Part shown: positions 43,328-53,093 of the stretch, piece after piece | Layout of the letters: each line of letters starts with the position of its first letter | Position numbering within the stretch: position 1 is the first letter of the stretch | NCBI GenBank assembly: GCA_014155875.1 | Contig: JACEFZ010011456.1 | Coordinates: 62,001-126,000 of the forward strand | DNA: 64,000 nt | Direction: 5' to 3' | DNA from: Cepaea nemoralis | Lineage: Eukaryota; Mollusca; Gastropoda; Stylommatophora; Helicidae | Made by a program: the position numbers and the translations under genes | Notes under the pieces: model-generated | Databases searched by the model: none | What the model saw: only the letters and a program-made list of their open reading frames with translations | Told to the model about the DNA's origin: nothing

Positions 43328-43413
43328 CCTTGAAAATCTCTTGGCTTGGAAAAGATGCCCATTGACTCTATATAATTTCCTCCACCTCCGAGCCCCTCTC
43401 CGATACATATTTC
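43328..43413 (-). CDS. aPKC: aPKC exon W4: pseudosubstrate and start of C1
   Basis: This exon encodes [19 protein letters not shown] followed by LFQAKRFSR. The RRGARRWRK stretch is the aPKC pseudosubstrate, which occupies the kinase active site with Ala in place of Ser/Thr. The His of NGH is the first zinc ligand of the C1 domain. YRVNGH, rather than the vertebrate-type YCANGH, is the form I know from Drosophila aPKC. Acceptor TTCTATTTCTAACCAG and donor GTAACC. It is 86 nt, enters with two bases and exits in phase 0. Confidence 0.92.
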
Positions 43414-43444
43414 CTGGTTAGAAATAGAAATTGTGTAAATAACT

Positions 43445-43700
43445 TAGAAAAACAGAATTCATACATGTTACATAGAAACAATTCTAACATATGGCTGTGA
43501 ATCATGGACAATTAGTAAACAAGCAAAACAATCCCTTAAGGCCTCAGAGATGTGGTTTTACAAATGAAACTTGAAAATTCCTGGGAAAGTCACAATGAGT
43601 AATCTAAATGTTTTTAAACTAGCTAAGACACAAAGTCAACATACAAACACCAGAAAGAGACAGCTGTTATTTGTTTTGCCACATGAGAACAGACAGTCTG
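43445..43700 (+). mobile_element. LINE-C fragment
   Basis: Codons for ILTYGCESWTISKQAKQSLK, EMWFYK and RKRQLLF in shifted frames, 30 bp from the acceptor of exon W4. Confidence 0.72.
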
Positions 43701-43731
43701 GAACATTATTTTTTATTTCTTTTCACTCGCA

Positions 43732-43965
43732 TTTCTTGAGTTCAAAGCCAGCGAATGAAAAAGAAAATAATCATGTTCCCGTGTAGTCCTCACTGGACTG
43801 ATTTTTTAGTGTATGCCAGGTTTCCCTATTCCAGTGTCCCACGCTATCCGGCGAACCCACTCTGAGGTCTTGTAATTAACGTCCCAAATCCAGGACAAGA
43901 AGTCAAGGTTTAAGTCCAATAGACTGGTATAGGGAGAGAACCCACTACCTCACTATCAGTGCACA
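43732..43965 (-). repeat. SINE1 copy
   Basis: TTGAGTTCAAAGCCAGCGAA-like junction, GGTTTCCCTATTCCAGTGTC and GGGAGAGAACCCACTACC (altered B box). Confidence 0.75.
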
Positions 43966-44034
43966 GAAAGCATAAAAACAAGCGCTCGGAACCTTTCAGC
44001 ATTGTAACTGACATGAACATGATGTAACAAGTGA

Positions 44035-44345
44035 AAAGATTTGAGAGGTATTGCAGAATACCGTGATGACTGGACAGATTTGAGAGGTATTGCAGAACAT
44101 CATGATGACTGGAAAGATTTGAGAGGTATTGCAGAACATCATGATGACTGGAAAGATATGAGAGGTATTGCAGAACATCATGATGACTGGAAAGATTTGA
44201 GAGGTATTGCAGAACATCGTGATGACTGGAAGGATTTGAGAGGTATTGCAGAACATCGTGATGACTGGAAAGATTTGAGAGGTATTGCAGAACATCATGA
44301 TGATGAAAGATTTTAGAGGTATCGCAGAACATTGTGATGACTGGA
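44035..44345 (+). repeat. 39-bp minisatellite derived from LINE-B
   Basis: Seven to eight copies of GAGAGGTATTGCAGAACATC plus ATGATGACTGGAAAGATTT. One frame reads LQNIVMTGKI, equal to LENIVTTGKI of LINE-B. Another frame is open from an ATG for 91 codons as repeats of LRGIAEHHDDWKD; this is not the LINE frame and no expression is implied. Confidence 0.92.
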
Positions 44346-44650
44346 AAGATCCATGATAGTAGAAGCAAGGACAGACAGTGACAAATGCTGCTGGATGGTC
44401 TAAGACAACGGTAAAGAAAAATGGCATCAATAGGAATAATACAGAACAACAAGCAATGAAATCTGTGGAAAGACATGAACATCTGCACTACAATGCAGGA
44501 TGTATGATGATGATGATGATGACAGCTCTGTAACATCATGATGACTGGACTGGAATCATCAGTGGTAAAAGAAGCAGAGGCAGACCAAGAGAAATGATGA
44601 TACATGGTCTAAAACAACAAGCAATGGCATACAGAACTAATGAAACTAGA
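44346..44650 (+). mobile_element. LINE-B 3' scraps
   Basis: GAAGCAGAGGCAGACCAAGA, GAAATGATGATACATGGTCT and similar sequence repeat twice, corresponding to the RGRGRPREMMLDGL codons of LINE-B. Confidence 0.65.
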
Positions 44651-45144
44651 AGAGGCCGACCATGTAAACTAGAGGGAATAACAGAGTCCATGAAAATCTT
44701 GATATATTAAACTATATTAACAAATAGCACAAAGTCACAAATCTGATCTACTACTCTGAGAACTGATTACTGCAGACTTAAATGCCACATGTTGAAGAAA
44801 ATAAAAATTGAAGACACAGATAGCACAGGACTGAAGTGGCACATTGTCTAATCCAACCTAAATGACCAAACAATTGTGTCATTATGAGAGAAACTTAGGG
44901 TAACTTGTCAATTTCTCAAGACAGATAGATGTAGTTATTATAACACAAATGATGATGAGGAGAAGAAAGAGAGAAGTGAAGCAAAAGAGAAGGAAGAAGA
45001 AGAAGAAAAGGAGAAAGAAGAGACAGAGGAAGGATAGAAAAGGAAAAAAGAGGAGAAGAAGAATTTTAAAAAGCAGGAAGGTGAGAGGATGAGAAAGTTG
45101 AGGAACTTTACTAGCTAGAGGTGATATATAAGCTTGACACTTAC
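44651..45144. other. Intron W3-W4 with GA-rich tract
   Basis: 44950-45080 is A/G-rich (GAAGAA motifs). No gene seen. Confidence 0.5.
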
Positions 45145-45195
45145 TGTCCTCTCCTACACATGGCATGCCTGGTTTTTCTGGCACATTTGGGAAAA
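45145..45195 (-). CDS. aPKC: aPKC exon W3: linker between PB1 and pseudosubstrate
   Basis: This 51-nt exon encodes VFPNVPEKPGMPCVGED, the short conserved segment that follows PB1 in aPKCs (VPExPGMPCxGED in the family). It is spliced from acceptor TGCTGTCTTCCAG to donor GTAAGT and contributes two bases to the first codon and one to the last, which fits W2 and W4. Its small size would hide it from a length-filtered ORF scan. Confidence 0.9.
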
Positions 45196-45309
45196 CTGGA
45201 AGACAGCAAAAATTATATCAGTGTCACTGACATTTGTAAGGTACTCTTATCATATACATAAATGTTAGGAAGGCAACACAATCATTTTACAGAGATGTTC
45301 ACAACTGCT

Positions 45310-46110
45310 GAATAGAAATATGATAATGGAGTTGAAGAGGGATGTGAAGAGGGAATTGATGAATTTATATAGAGGGCATTGATAAGGGATATGTAGAGAG
45401 AATTGATGAGGGATATGATGAGGGATATGAAGAGGGAATTGATGAAAGATAGGTAGAGGGAATTGATGAGGGATACTTAGTCAACCTCAATTCACACTGA
45501 AACGCTCAGTCCATAAGTGCTTAGATCCCCTTCTTAGCACATTCCTCAGCATACTGTGGCTGATGACACCAGTCCTGTGTTGGTTTACTATTCTTCTTTG
45601 GCTTCCCGTATGGCACTCTTCACCCCATTTGACTTGCAGTTCTTGCGGTCTGGTTAACGTTACTGAGGCACGACCCCTCACTCAAGTCATTTATTCATCA
45701 TGCCTCCCGCAGGGCTTTCAGGATGTCAATCTGGTCCATTTCTCCCCACATCAACCAAGCCTACAAGCCTATGTGATAATTTGTTTCCTCTTACACCTAC
45801 GTGCCCCTAGCACAAAAATGACACAGATATTAGACCTCCTCATAAACTCTAGCCCATCTCGATCTTACTGAGCATACCCATTAAGCCGCTGATCACACAT
45901 ACATGGGGTACATTTGTGTCGCCAGAAATGCTTTAGCTTTCATTACTACCTTGGCCTCCATGTTTAAATTGCTCAAAGTCACGGCAAAGCTCCACTATCC
46001 TTAGCAGTTCTCTCTCACTAACCTGAGCTGTAAAGGCCATGAGCTCTGTATAAGGGACATGAAGAGAGAACTGATGAGGGATATAATAAGAGAATTTAAT
46101 AAGGATAAGA
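45310..46110. repeat. 27-bp repeat array split by an RH1-like insertion
   Basis: Units with GAGGGATATGAAGAGGGAAT and TGATGA at 45320-45478 resume at 46055-46110 (GAAGAGAGAACTGATGAGGG). The intervening 45480-46054 is a minus-strand relic reading GVISHSMLRNVLRRG and HLWTERFSVN, like the RH1 C-terminus. Confidence 0.6.
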
Positions 46111-46261
46111 AGTCTGACATGGGAGACCCTACCAGTAACTGTGTCTCTGGGGTCATTGGAACATGCAAGCCCGTCTATCACATCATGGTGGATACACTTC
46201 TACTGGCACCTTGCCGTCTTGATAAGATGATAGATTGTTATATTGTGCTTCAAAAATAGCG

Positions 46262-46700
46262 CAAAGCCTGGCCTGAATTGTAGAGACCATTGCTCGGCTT
46301 AGCAAAGAGCTGATTCCTCTCTCTGCCTGCCTAGTTTACTTCAGAGGAAAGGTAACTACAATACATCTGGAACAATACCAACTGTAGAAGCTGCCACATC
46401 AGCAAAAGCAATGTTCTAACTGTCCGCCTGTCTGAGTTTCAATCCTAGACCAATTGTCTACCAATTGTCTATTGGCTTAGGGCCTGGTCTGTCCTGCCAT
46501 TGACATTTAGTCTTTAAGGCTGCATTTCCTTGCACCAGGATAAGGCTTGTACCCTCCCAATTGCGCTCTTCTGCCTGAAGCCGCTGGCACAATGTGGGGA
46601 TGTCGGGTTTGGTAAGCCCTGCCCAACATTCGGCGCTAACAGAAAGCAGGTAGTACCATCTACTGTCAAACGGTAGCACAGTCATACCTGACTCAGATTA
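46262..46700 (-). repeat. Family F copy
   Basis: CAGGTAGTACCATCTACTGT, GGCACAATGTGGGGATGTCG and GCCTAGTTTACTTCAGAGGA match the reverse of 42115-42592. Confidence 0.82.
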
Positions 46701-46796
46701 GGTGGATACAAAACTAAAGGGATTTAGTTTATCTGATTTATACTAATTTATGACTGATGACACAGTGAGGGGCTGGCTGTCATGTCCTGTAATTAA

Positions 46797-47486
46797 CCCT
46801 TTACTGGGCAAATCGTCCCAAAGCGTCCAACCCCCGGAACGAGCAAATCATCTGAATACGTCCAAGCTACTACTAGCATTGTAAAAACGCAATCGCATGG
46901 CTTTCGGAGATTTCCGATTGTCTACTTTGGGTTTCCCCGATAGCTTGACAACATGGCCGCCATTTTCAAGTGTGTACTATGAATTTGAACGGATTTTGTT
47001 TATAGTTTTCGGGATTTTTACGCTTAGTTTTTCCAAACGGATTTCGGCGATTCTTCAAGTGATAGTGGAGATTTCGCTGGGTTCAATTTAAGTGACATTT
47101 ATGTGCACGAATTTGACTGAATCAGAGCTATATATCAGTGATTAGCATTACTTTGCGTTAGCAGTCATGAGTCGGACTTTAAAGAAAGTGATTCCGATTC
47201 TGAAAATGTGTTTGTAAATTGCCGTATAAATGACTGACAATCACAAACAATATGTTGTATTTTGTAAATATTTGTGTTCATGTGTGGATTACCGGGAACA
47301 TTCACATAAGTAAAATACTCTGCATGCTTTTTACTTCATTTTGTTGTTTTATTTAAGTAAAATCGGTTGACTTAACACCTTTTTGTGTGATGATTTTACT
47401 AACGTAACCCGAAATTTTACCGAACCTCAAAATTCTTCTTGCCCGTTCAGGGCTACAAAAATGACAAACGTCTGTGCTGTAAAGGG
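46797..47486 (+). mobile_element. piggyBac-like deletion derivative
   Basis: The ends are CCCTTTACTGGGCAAATCG and, reversed, CCCTTTACAGCACAGACG; both are flanked by TTAA (46793-46796, 47487-47490). Subterminal GGGCAA motifs occur at both ends. Inside, 47166-47237 encodes HESDFKESDSDSENVF followed by a stop, like the acidic N-terminus of piggyBac transposases. The DDD catalytic region is absent. Non-autonomous. Confidence 0.82.
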
Positions 47487-47489
47487 TTA

Positions 47490-47577
47490 AACTTAACTGC
47501 AAAAATCCAACCAATCATGAACTAGTTGAAAAGGGACGATTGGCATGAGAGAGTTTTGGACCTGTACTTCATTGGGA
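47490..47577. repeat. Family K fragment
   Basis: AAATCCAACCAATCATGAAC and GGACCTGTACTTCATTGGGA are shared with 50340-50405. Confidence 0.55.
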
Positions 47578-47700
47578 AATAACAGACATAAGAAATGAAT
47601 ATTGATAGCACATGTGATATAGGTATTGGTATGGAGTTACAATGATTTTGCGTTGCTTGCTTGCTTGCTTGTGTTCGCTGGCTGTGAACTCCAGCGCGAA

Positions 47701-47865
47701 GTCCTGTATGCCGGATGAAAACATCCTGTTGTCCAACATCAGTGTGATGTCATACAGGACCTGAGGTTTGCGTGAGTATCCATTGTCCCATGTCTGGCTT
47801 ACTGGTGTGCAGACTGGTGGTTCCTCGCCGTGCAGGCGGACACTCTCCGACTTCGGAGGATTTTG
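47701..47865 (+). repeat. Inverted repeat arm, 3' side of exon W2
   Basis: GAGGTTTGCGTGAGTATCCA, TGGCTTACTGGTGTGCAGAC and TCTCCGACTTCGGAGGAT match the reverse complement of 48611-48780 at most positions. Confidence 0.88.
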
Positions 47866-48030
47866 TGTTCTATTCTGAGATTTTCCTTGTGTGATCTGTG
47901 GGAGAAGACTGAAGCATTTATGGAGATAACATTGTGCCATGAAAGTAATCCTTAAGAATAAAATCAGAACTTAACTTATACGTTTTATGTACATGTGTAT
48001 TCATTATGATGTATAAACTTTCATACTCAC

Positions 48031-48120
48031 CATGTATATTAAGTTCCGTATCCTTATTGACCTCATACAGTCTGATGGCTTCATTCAATTCAATCTGAGA
48101 TGAGATTGTACATGGATCAC
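48031..48120 (-). CDS. aPKC: aPKC exon W2: PB1 domain, OPCA motif
   Basis: This exon completes the PB1 domain. Joined to W1 it reads [19 protein letters not shown] and then [14 protein letters not shown], which matches the conserved second half of the aPKC PB1 domain, including the acidic OPCA loop that contacts a basic PB1 partner. It is 90 nt long, enters with two bases completing the Gly codon and leaves with one base. Acceptor TTATCTTCTTCAG and donor GTGAGT are strong. Two inverted copies of a repeat (47701-47865 and 48611-48780) flank the exon. Confidence 0.92.
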
Positions 48121-48252
48121 CTGAAGAAGATAACAAGAGTTAGATATCAGTGTGTTCTCAATACTTTTACTGCTGAACTTGTTTTTCTTCTTTTGATTGC
48201 ATTGTATCTCTCAATGGAACACAGGCCTTCACTGCAAAACCTTTCAGTATAC

Positions 48253-48486
48253 TTTATCATCATCATCATCGTGTACCATACTGATAAGCATGGGCTGTCA
48301 TGTTTCGCCATCTTACATGATCACTAGAGTCGTGGATCATCTCTGTGTTCTTGTCTCGGACCATTTCATGTAGTCATAGCCATCCTGATATTTAATTTTC
48401 TGCCTTCCCCTTGTTCTTTTACCCTCAATCTTGCCAGTTGTTACCAAGTTCTCTAGTTTATTTCTTCTCATAACGTGCTCAAGGGA
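48253..48486 (-). mobile_element. LINE-A 3' fragment
   Basis: MRRNKLENLVTTGKIEGKRT, then RGRQKIKYQDGYDYMKW and an ATC tail (48258-48272 plus strand). Confidence 0.82.
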
Positions 48487-48790
48487 CGCAGAGGTGTTTC
48501 CAAGGCACCAGAGCCAGGTTCTATACCGGCCAAGATCTACTAACATGTCCTAGTCGTGCGCCCTGGGCAATAGGTCCCTTCGAGGTCCTGGCTAACGTAG
48601 TAGGATCACTGATTCTTCCGAAGTCGGAGACTATCTGCCTGCATGGCGAGGAACCACCAGCCTGCACACCAATAAGCCAGACACGGGACAATGGATACTC
48701 ACGCAAACCTCAGTCCGGTATGACATCACACTGAATGTTGGACACAGGATGTCTTCATCCGACATACCTACAGGCTACCCTGCAGACTGG
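48487..48790 (-). repeat. Inverted repeat arm, 5' side of exon W2
   Basis: Partner of 47701-47865 in opposite orientation (core 48611-48780). It extends further, with GGCGCACGACTAGGACATGT-type sequence towards 48490. Confidence 0.85.
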
Positions 48791-49193
48791 TGCAATGAAT
48801 TTGATCCTCTTTCTTGTTAAACTAATCCACGGTGACAATTTTCAAATGGAATCAAAATTCTGGAGGTTGGCATTGGCTGAGAGGTTTCACTTTCTCTTCT
48901 GACTGTGGTTTAAGTGGGTTTCTTCTAAACACCAGTCAGTTGGTCATCTATGTTTTCCCCGTGGCTTCAAGTGAAAGATTTTCTATTTATACTATTATCA
49001 GGTTTCTCAGTGTGTATCCTCACGCCAGCATCTTTCTCATCTATTGAATAACTGGAATCTGTTTTGTTCTCTCTCCAAGCTCTGCATTAATCATTCTTAG
49101 CCACTGTAATGAATACATCATTTGAATTTAATCACTGTGTCTAAAATAAATATCAACTTCTGAAGTTGCATATTGCTGAAATAAATTCACTAC
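48791..49193. other. Intron W1-W2, 5' part, nothing recognised
   Basis: No repeat family or coding signal recognised apart from the W1 donor. Confidence 0.45.
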
Positions 49194-49315
49194 CTTCTTC
49201 ATCGAGCCATTTCACAGTGAACGGCTGCACATCGTCAAATTTGCAAATGTCTTTGATCTCTGCACAAAAGTCCAAGTATTTGACATCGTTTTTGATGCTG
49301 GTCACTAAAATATTC
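49194..49315 (-). CDS. aPKC: aPKC exon W1: PB1 domain, first part
   Basis: This exon encodes 40 full codons of the PB1 domain of atypical protein kinase C, the module that binds PAR6 or p62/SQSTM1 in cell-polarity and signalling complexes. Seen: residues NILVT, then FCAEIKDICKFD and FTVKWLDEE, line up with the aPKC PB1 strand-helix-strand order; WLDEEG begins the acidic OPCA motif. Acceptor TACCCATCCAG precedes it and donor GTAGTG follows. It starts with one base completing a codon and ends with one base of the next. The initiator exon was not found upstream in the window. No stop interrupts it. Confidence 0.9.
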
Positions 49316-49457
49316 CTGGATGGGTAAAAAAAAAGACACAACTTATTTTAAAACAATTAAAGTATTCAATTAGTATAATGTATGCTCTTTTTAAGTGGGC
49401 TTGTAAGAGAAGTTGATAGAGAATTGCACTGATGTCACGAGCATGGTTAGATAAGGA

Positions 49458-49607
49458 TTCTTCTTCTTCTTCTTCTTCTGCGTTCATCTGGATTTTTTTT
49501 CCGGATGTGACTGCTTTGTGCCTGTTTACAGCAGAGCTGCGTTCTTGCGCCATTAGGGCGACACATCCAACTTCTCCGGGCATTTGTTGATCGGGTTAAC
49601 CTTCCCG
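49458..49607 (-). repeat. SINE5 copy
   Basis: Starts with TTCTTCTTCTTCTTCTTCTG, then TTTACAGCAGAGCTGCGTTC and GGGCATTTGTTGATCGGG; 140 bp upstream of the W1 acceptor. Confidence 0.85.
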
Positions 49608-49635
49608 GGGAGATAAGGGTTCAATGGCTACTCTC

Positions 49636-49712
49636 ATCTTGCTAAATGAGGAAAAGACTGGCCACCTCTGTGCATTCAGGTCTATGAAATGTGATGTTCC
49701 TATCATATCACA
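49636..49712 (-). repeat. SINE7-like fragment
   Basis: AAGACTGGCCACCTCTGTGC and CTATGAAATGTGATG correspond to the reverse of 14860-14960. Confidence 0.5.
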
Positions 49713-49714
49713 AG

Positions 49715-49950
49715 CCTGACGCTGAGGTATGGGTTCAACCCCTATACCGGTCAGTTGGACTAAAATGTTGACTTCTCTTCCTTGACTTGGGGACCTAAAT
49801 TACAAGTATCTCTGAAGTTGAAGTGAGTTCGCCTGATGGCAAGGGACATTGGTAATAGGGAAAGTTAATCCACATGCAAAATTCAGTCCTACTAGAAGTA
49901 GCGTGTATGGACTATGCTTAAGTTCAAAGCGGGTGAGTGCCAAAACAATA
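49715..49950 (+). repeat. SINE1, 5'-truncated copy
   Basis: Starts at the B box region (TGGGTTCAACCCC) and retains the body and 3' end GTATGGACTATGCTTAAGTT. Confidence 0.82.
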
Positions 49951-50214
49951 TATCACAGCCAACAACAGCAAACTGCTTCAGCACATTTTTTTAAAAAATA
50001 CTCTTTTTATTAAAGATCCAGCAGTGGTTGAACTTAGGTATTCAGACCAGCATATGCTTAATCTGCTTAAATATGCTTAAATGGGAGGTATTGTGTGAGA
50101 AACCCTATCAGGGTTGCAAATGGCAAACACTAGGCCAATTGGCTTTGTTTTTTTTAAGTAAAAATACTGTTACCCTAACAAAATTATTTTAAAAATTAAC
50201 AACCAACCTGCTGA

Positions 50215-50455
50215 TAGACTGAGGCCCATTGGGGAAGCAAAGGATAACACTGTAACCTACGTGCATGTCTTAAGAGATTAATGAGGGGTGACATGAGACT
50301 GGCTACATCAGCCCCTAGAACATTTTAGCTTCAGATCCAACCAATCATGAACAAGCCTGCAAAGAGCTTAACGTGAGTTTGTTGACCTGTGCTCTTCAGG
50401 GGATGAAGTTAAAAGTTAGTTGCATATCCTTTACAGGACGTCGCAGTCAACCAGA
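50215..50455. repeat. Family K copy followed by SINE4 tip
   Basis: 50222-50405 is family K (CTACGTGCATGTCTTAAGAG). 50411-50455 is the SINE4 3' tip (GTTAGTTGCATATCCTTTAC). Confidence 0.6.
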
Positions 50456-50470
50456 AGAAAATGAAATATA

Positions 50471-51258
50471 TACTGCTCAAAACAAGAAACACAACATTAT
50501 TGCAGTTTCAACTGCAAACTTGTACCAACATGTTATTGACGATGCTGATTCACTCACTGCAGTTGGTTCTGGCGATGCCGGTCTGTAAGAACAGGACCTC
50601 TGTAGGGTCTTCTAGCCCAAAGACCAGCGTTGTGCAGCCAGTTCCTGACCGTTTAATCTGAAATTCAACGAGCTCCTGGCATTGACTGGACTGTGGAGGA
50701 CACAGATGCAAATCGATTCCTAAGGTGACGCAGCCATATGAAGCGGTCTTCGGCAGCAGTTGTGATCCTGGTTCTTCTATTGCACTGCCGATCTGCCATT
50801 GAGCCAGTTTCTTGAAATCACGTCCAAAGGCGACTAATGGTGCTTCTAACCACATTAAATTCTCTGGCTACTGCACTTTGTAACTGTCCAGCCTGTAAAC
50901 ATCCAATGATGATGAGTCGTTCTGTAGTGAGATGATCCATACTTGCACATTGAATTTTCAACTGAATTTATTCAAGGAGCATCAATCTTTTACCGGCATT
51001 CAATAAAATGGTCAGAGAGTGTTTTGCTCACCAAGTATCACAGGATTATCATGAACCTGTCAAGAGTTATTGTCAAAAATTTTGTTTTGACCTTGACCTC
51101 TTTAATGACCTCACAAATCATGAGGTGAGTACAATTCAGGTAACCACAAGAAGTTAATAACCAGATGGACACAGTCGATAGGTTGACTGATGTCCAATCA
51201 GCGAATTTCTTTTATAAAAGTAACACCAAAAATGTTGTGTTTCGTTTTTTGAACAGTA
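50471..51258 (-). mobile_element. Tc1-like transposon, internally deleted
   Basis: Terminal inverted repeats ACTGCTCAAAACAAGAAACA and, reversed, ACTGTTCAAAAAACGAAACA, with TA at both ends. The minus strand from an ATG near 50941 reads MDHLTTERLIIIGCL, VAREFNVVRSTISRLWT-stop, then LRHLRNRFASVSSTVQSMPG and ARRPYRGPVL, the helix-turn-helix DNA-binding part of Tc1 transposases. The DDE catalytic domain is missing, and there are an in-frame stop and frameshifts. Confidence 0.85.
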
Positions 51259-51775
51259 TACTTAATTTTTTCTTTAATACTGTAATTCCAACTAAAAAAA
51301 CAATACTAAGAAAGACTTGGGTTTAGTCAAACAGAAAACATAAGAACAAATAAAGAATGCAGCTATGCAGGCAACAAAAATATAATTAACATCATAATGA
51401 AATCACAAACTGAAGGTCTATTGCAGTAACTAATTTTCAAAAGAACATCTTTACACCATATGAACAGCACCATGTACTGAGATGTGGAAAAACATGATCG
51501 CCTCAGCAAGTCGACAGGGCACATGATGATGATATGAACAGGAACTCATGTTTGTAACCCTCATCTGAGCAGACTAGCTATCTGATCTCGCCACATAAGA
51601 AATCAAAAGGAAGTGTGATATTATTAGAAGTCAGTGATTCTTAACCAATAACCATGGGGGACATCAGGTGTTAGCTCTACCCACCACAGAACCATGCCTC
51701 ATATTTTGTCTCTGACAGATAGAACAGAATCTCTTACTAATCCAGAGATTAGAAGTCATGACTTTACATTTGATA
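51259..51775. other. AT-rich stretch with LINE-C tip
   Basis: 51478-51535 (GTGGAAAAACATGATCGCCT, AGTCGACAGGGCACATGATG) is the last 45 nt of LINE-C with its GATGAT tail. The rest is unrecognised. Confidence 0.55.
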
Positions 51776-52182
51776 GAGTTGAGTTGAGTCAAGAACTGAC
51801 ATCACAGCCTCATCTTCAACAGCCAGCAAAGAGTCCCAATACTAATGGTACCAGAAGCAGTATGATTATGTGTCTGTCTGGCCTTTCCTCAAAGTCCTGT
51901 ATGTGTCACCTAGATCCTCTGGTTACTACTACCTGTTGCACCATTCTCTCCAAGCCGTAATGATCTATCTGTTTTGTTGCACTTTAAACACAGTCCCAAG
52001 GGGCCCTGACCACGACTGCCTTATCATGTACAAATATCCCATCGAGCGGTGCAGACCCAGCCAATCTGTCCGCCTGCTCATTTCCCACCACACCAGCATG
52101 TCCTGGGGGAAAAACCCAACAGATGCTCTCTATTTTTGCTTGTTGAGTTGCATGAAGTCTGCCAATCTGCCCTAATAACACA
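51776..52182 (-). mobile_element. RH1 LINE 3' fragment
   Basis: Minus strand: ESICWVFPPGHAGVVGNEQA, DRLAGSAPLDGIFVHDKAVV and, after shifts, the C-terminus and the CAACTC-type tail (51776-51790). Confidence 0.85.
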
Positions 52183-52221
52183 GGAAATCAATTGAGGAAC
52201 CCACTGAGGCCACTCAGACAG

Positions 52222-52451
52222 TTATATAAATAAACGCACATAGTATTATTTGGCGCTCACACTCTAGTTGGTCATGCGTCGAAGTACACTTGTTCCTGCA
52301 GCAAGGCGCTGTCGTCATTTGGAGGTGACAGGTTCAAATCCCGGTAGGTAACTATAGCTTTAAAATTTTATGTTGTTTAGTGCGTCTCTAGTCTCTACTT
52401 CCTTCTTCTCCTTCTGTGAGCACCAAATAATACTATGTGTGTTTAATTATG
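52222..52451. mobile_element. TIR element enclosing a tRNA-like segment
   Basis: Ends are inverted repeats of about 30 bp (GCACATAGTATTATTTGGCG and, reversed, ACACATAGTATTATTTGGTG). Inside, TAGTTGGTCATGCGTCGAAG and GACAGGTTCAAATCCCGG look like A and B boxes of a tRNA-derived promoter. No coding capacity. Confidence 0.7.
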
Positions 52452-52589
52452 TAACAATGTTGTTGTTTGTCCATCAAGAATGATGATGACCACTTTTATG
52501 TAACACTCTGCCCGAAGCAGTATAGATCAGCTTCCTAACCTATTAGCTGTCCAGTTTCAGTTTATTAACTTTACTATAATCATTTCAAT

Positions 52590-52680
52590 GGAGATGAAGT
52601 TGCATTGTGGTTAGAACGCTAGCTACCAAGACAGTGGTATGGGTTCAATCTCCAGCAGAGATAGGATATTTTTTTCTAAC
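52590..52680 (+). repeat. tRNA-like SINE head
   Basis: GAAGTTGCATTGTGGTTAGA (A box) and GGTATGGGTTCAATCTCC (B box) with tRNA-like spacing. No other copy recognised. Confidence 0.45.
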
Positions 52681-52796
52681 TATTATGGTTCTGGAGTCGG
52701 TTAAGCTTCATAAAAATGGGCAAGAGGACATGTTTTCAAATTTTCTGTGAATTGTAAGACCTTGAATATGTGCCTAACATTTCACAACTAAACAAG

Positions 52797-53062
52797 AGGT
52801 CAGCATGGCTGAATGATTAAGAACTCTTGCTCTTAAAACTTTTGGTGTGCTGATGGCCAGACAGCAGGATCAACCCTATACCGGTCAGTTGGACTAAAAT
52901 GTTGACTTCTCATCCTTGACTTGGGGATGTAAATTACAAGTATCTCAGAAGTCACAGTAGATTTCCCTGATGGCGAGAGACACTGGTAATAGGGAAAGCT
53001 AATCCACACGCAAAAATCAGTCCAGCGTGGGGTACGCTATAGATATAGTGAGCGAATGTTTT
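52797..53062 (+). repeat. SINE1 copy
   Basis: GTCAGCATGGCTGAATGATT, AGCAGGATCAACCC, TTACAAGTATCTCAGAAGTC and CAGTCCAGCGTGG. Confidence 0.86.
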
Positions 53063-53093
53063 AAACAAATTAACAGTAATATCTGCTATAGGA

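Noticed and set aside
43910..44605. 231-codon minus-strand frame
   Set aside because: Antisense of the 39-bp LINE-B array; the repetition alone keeps it open.
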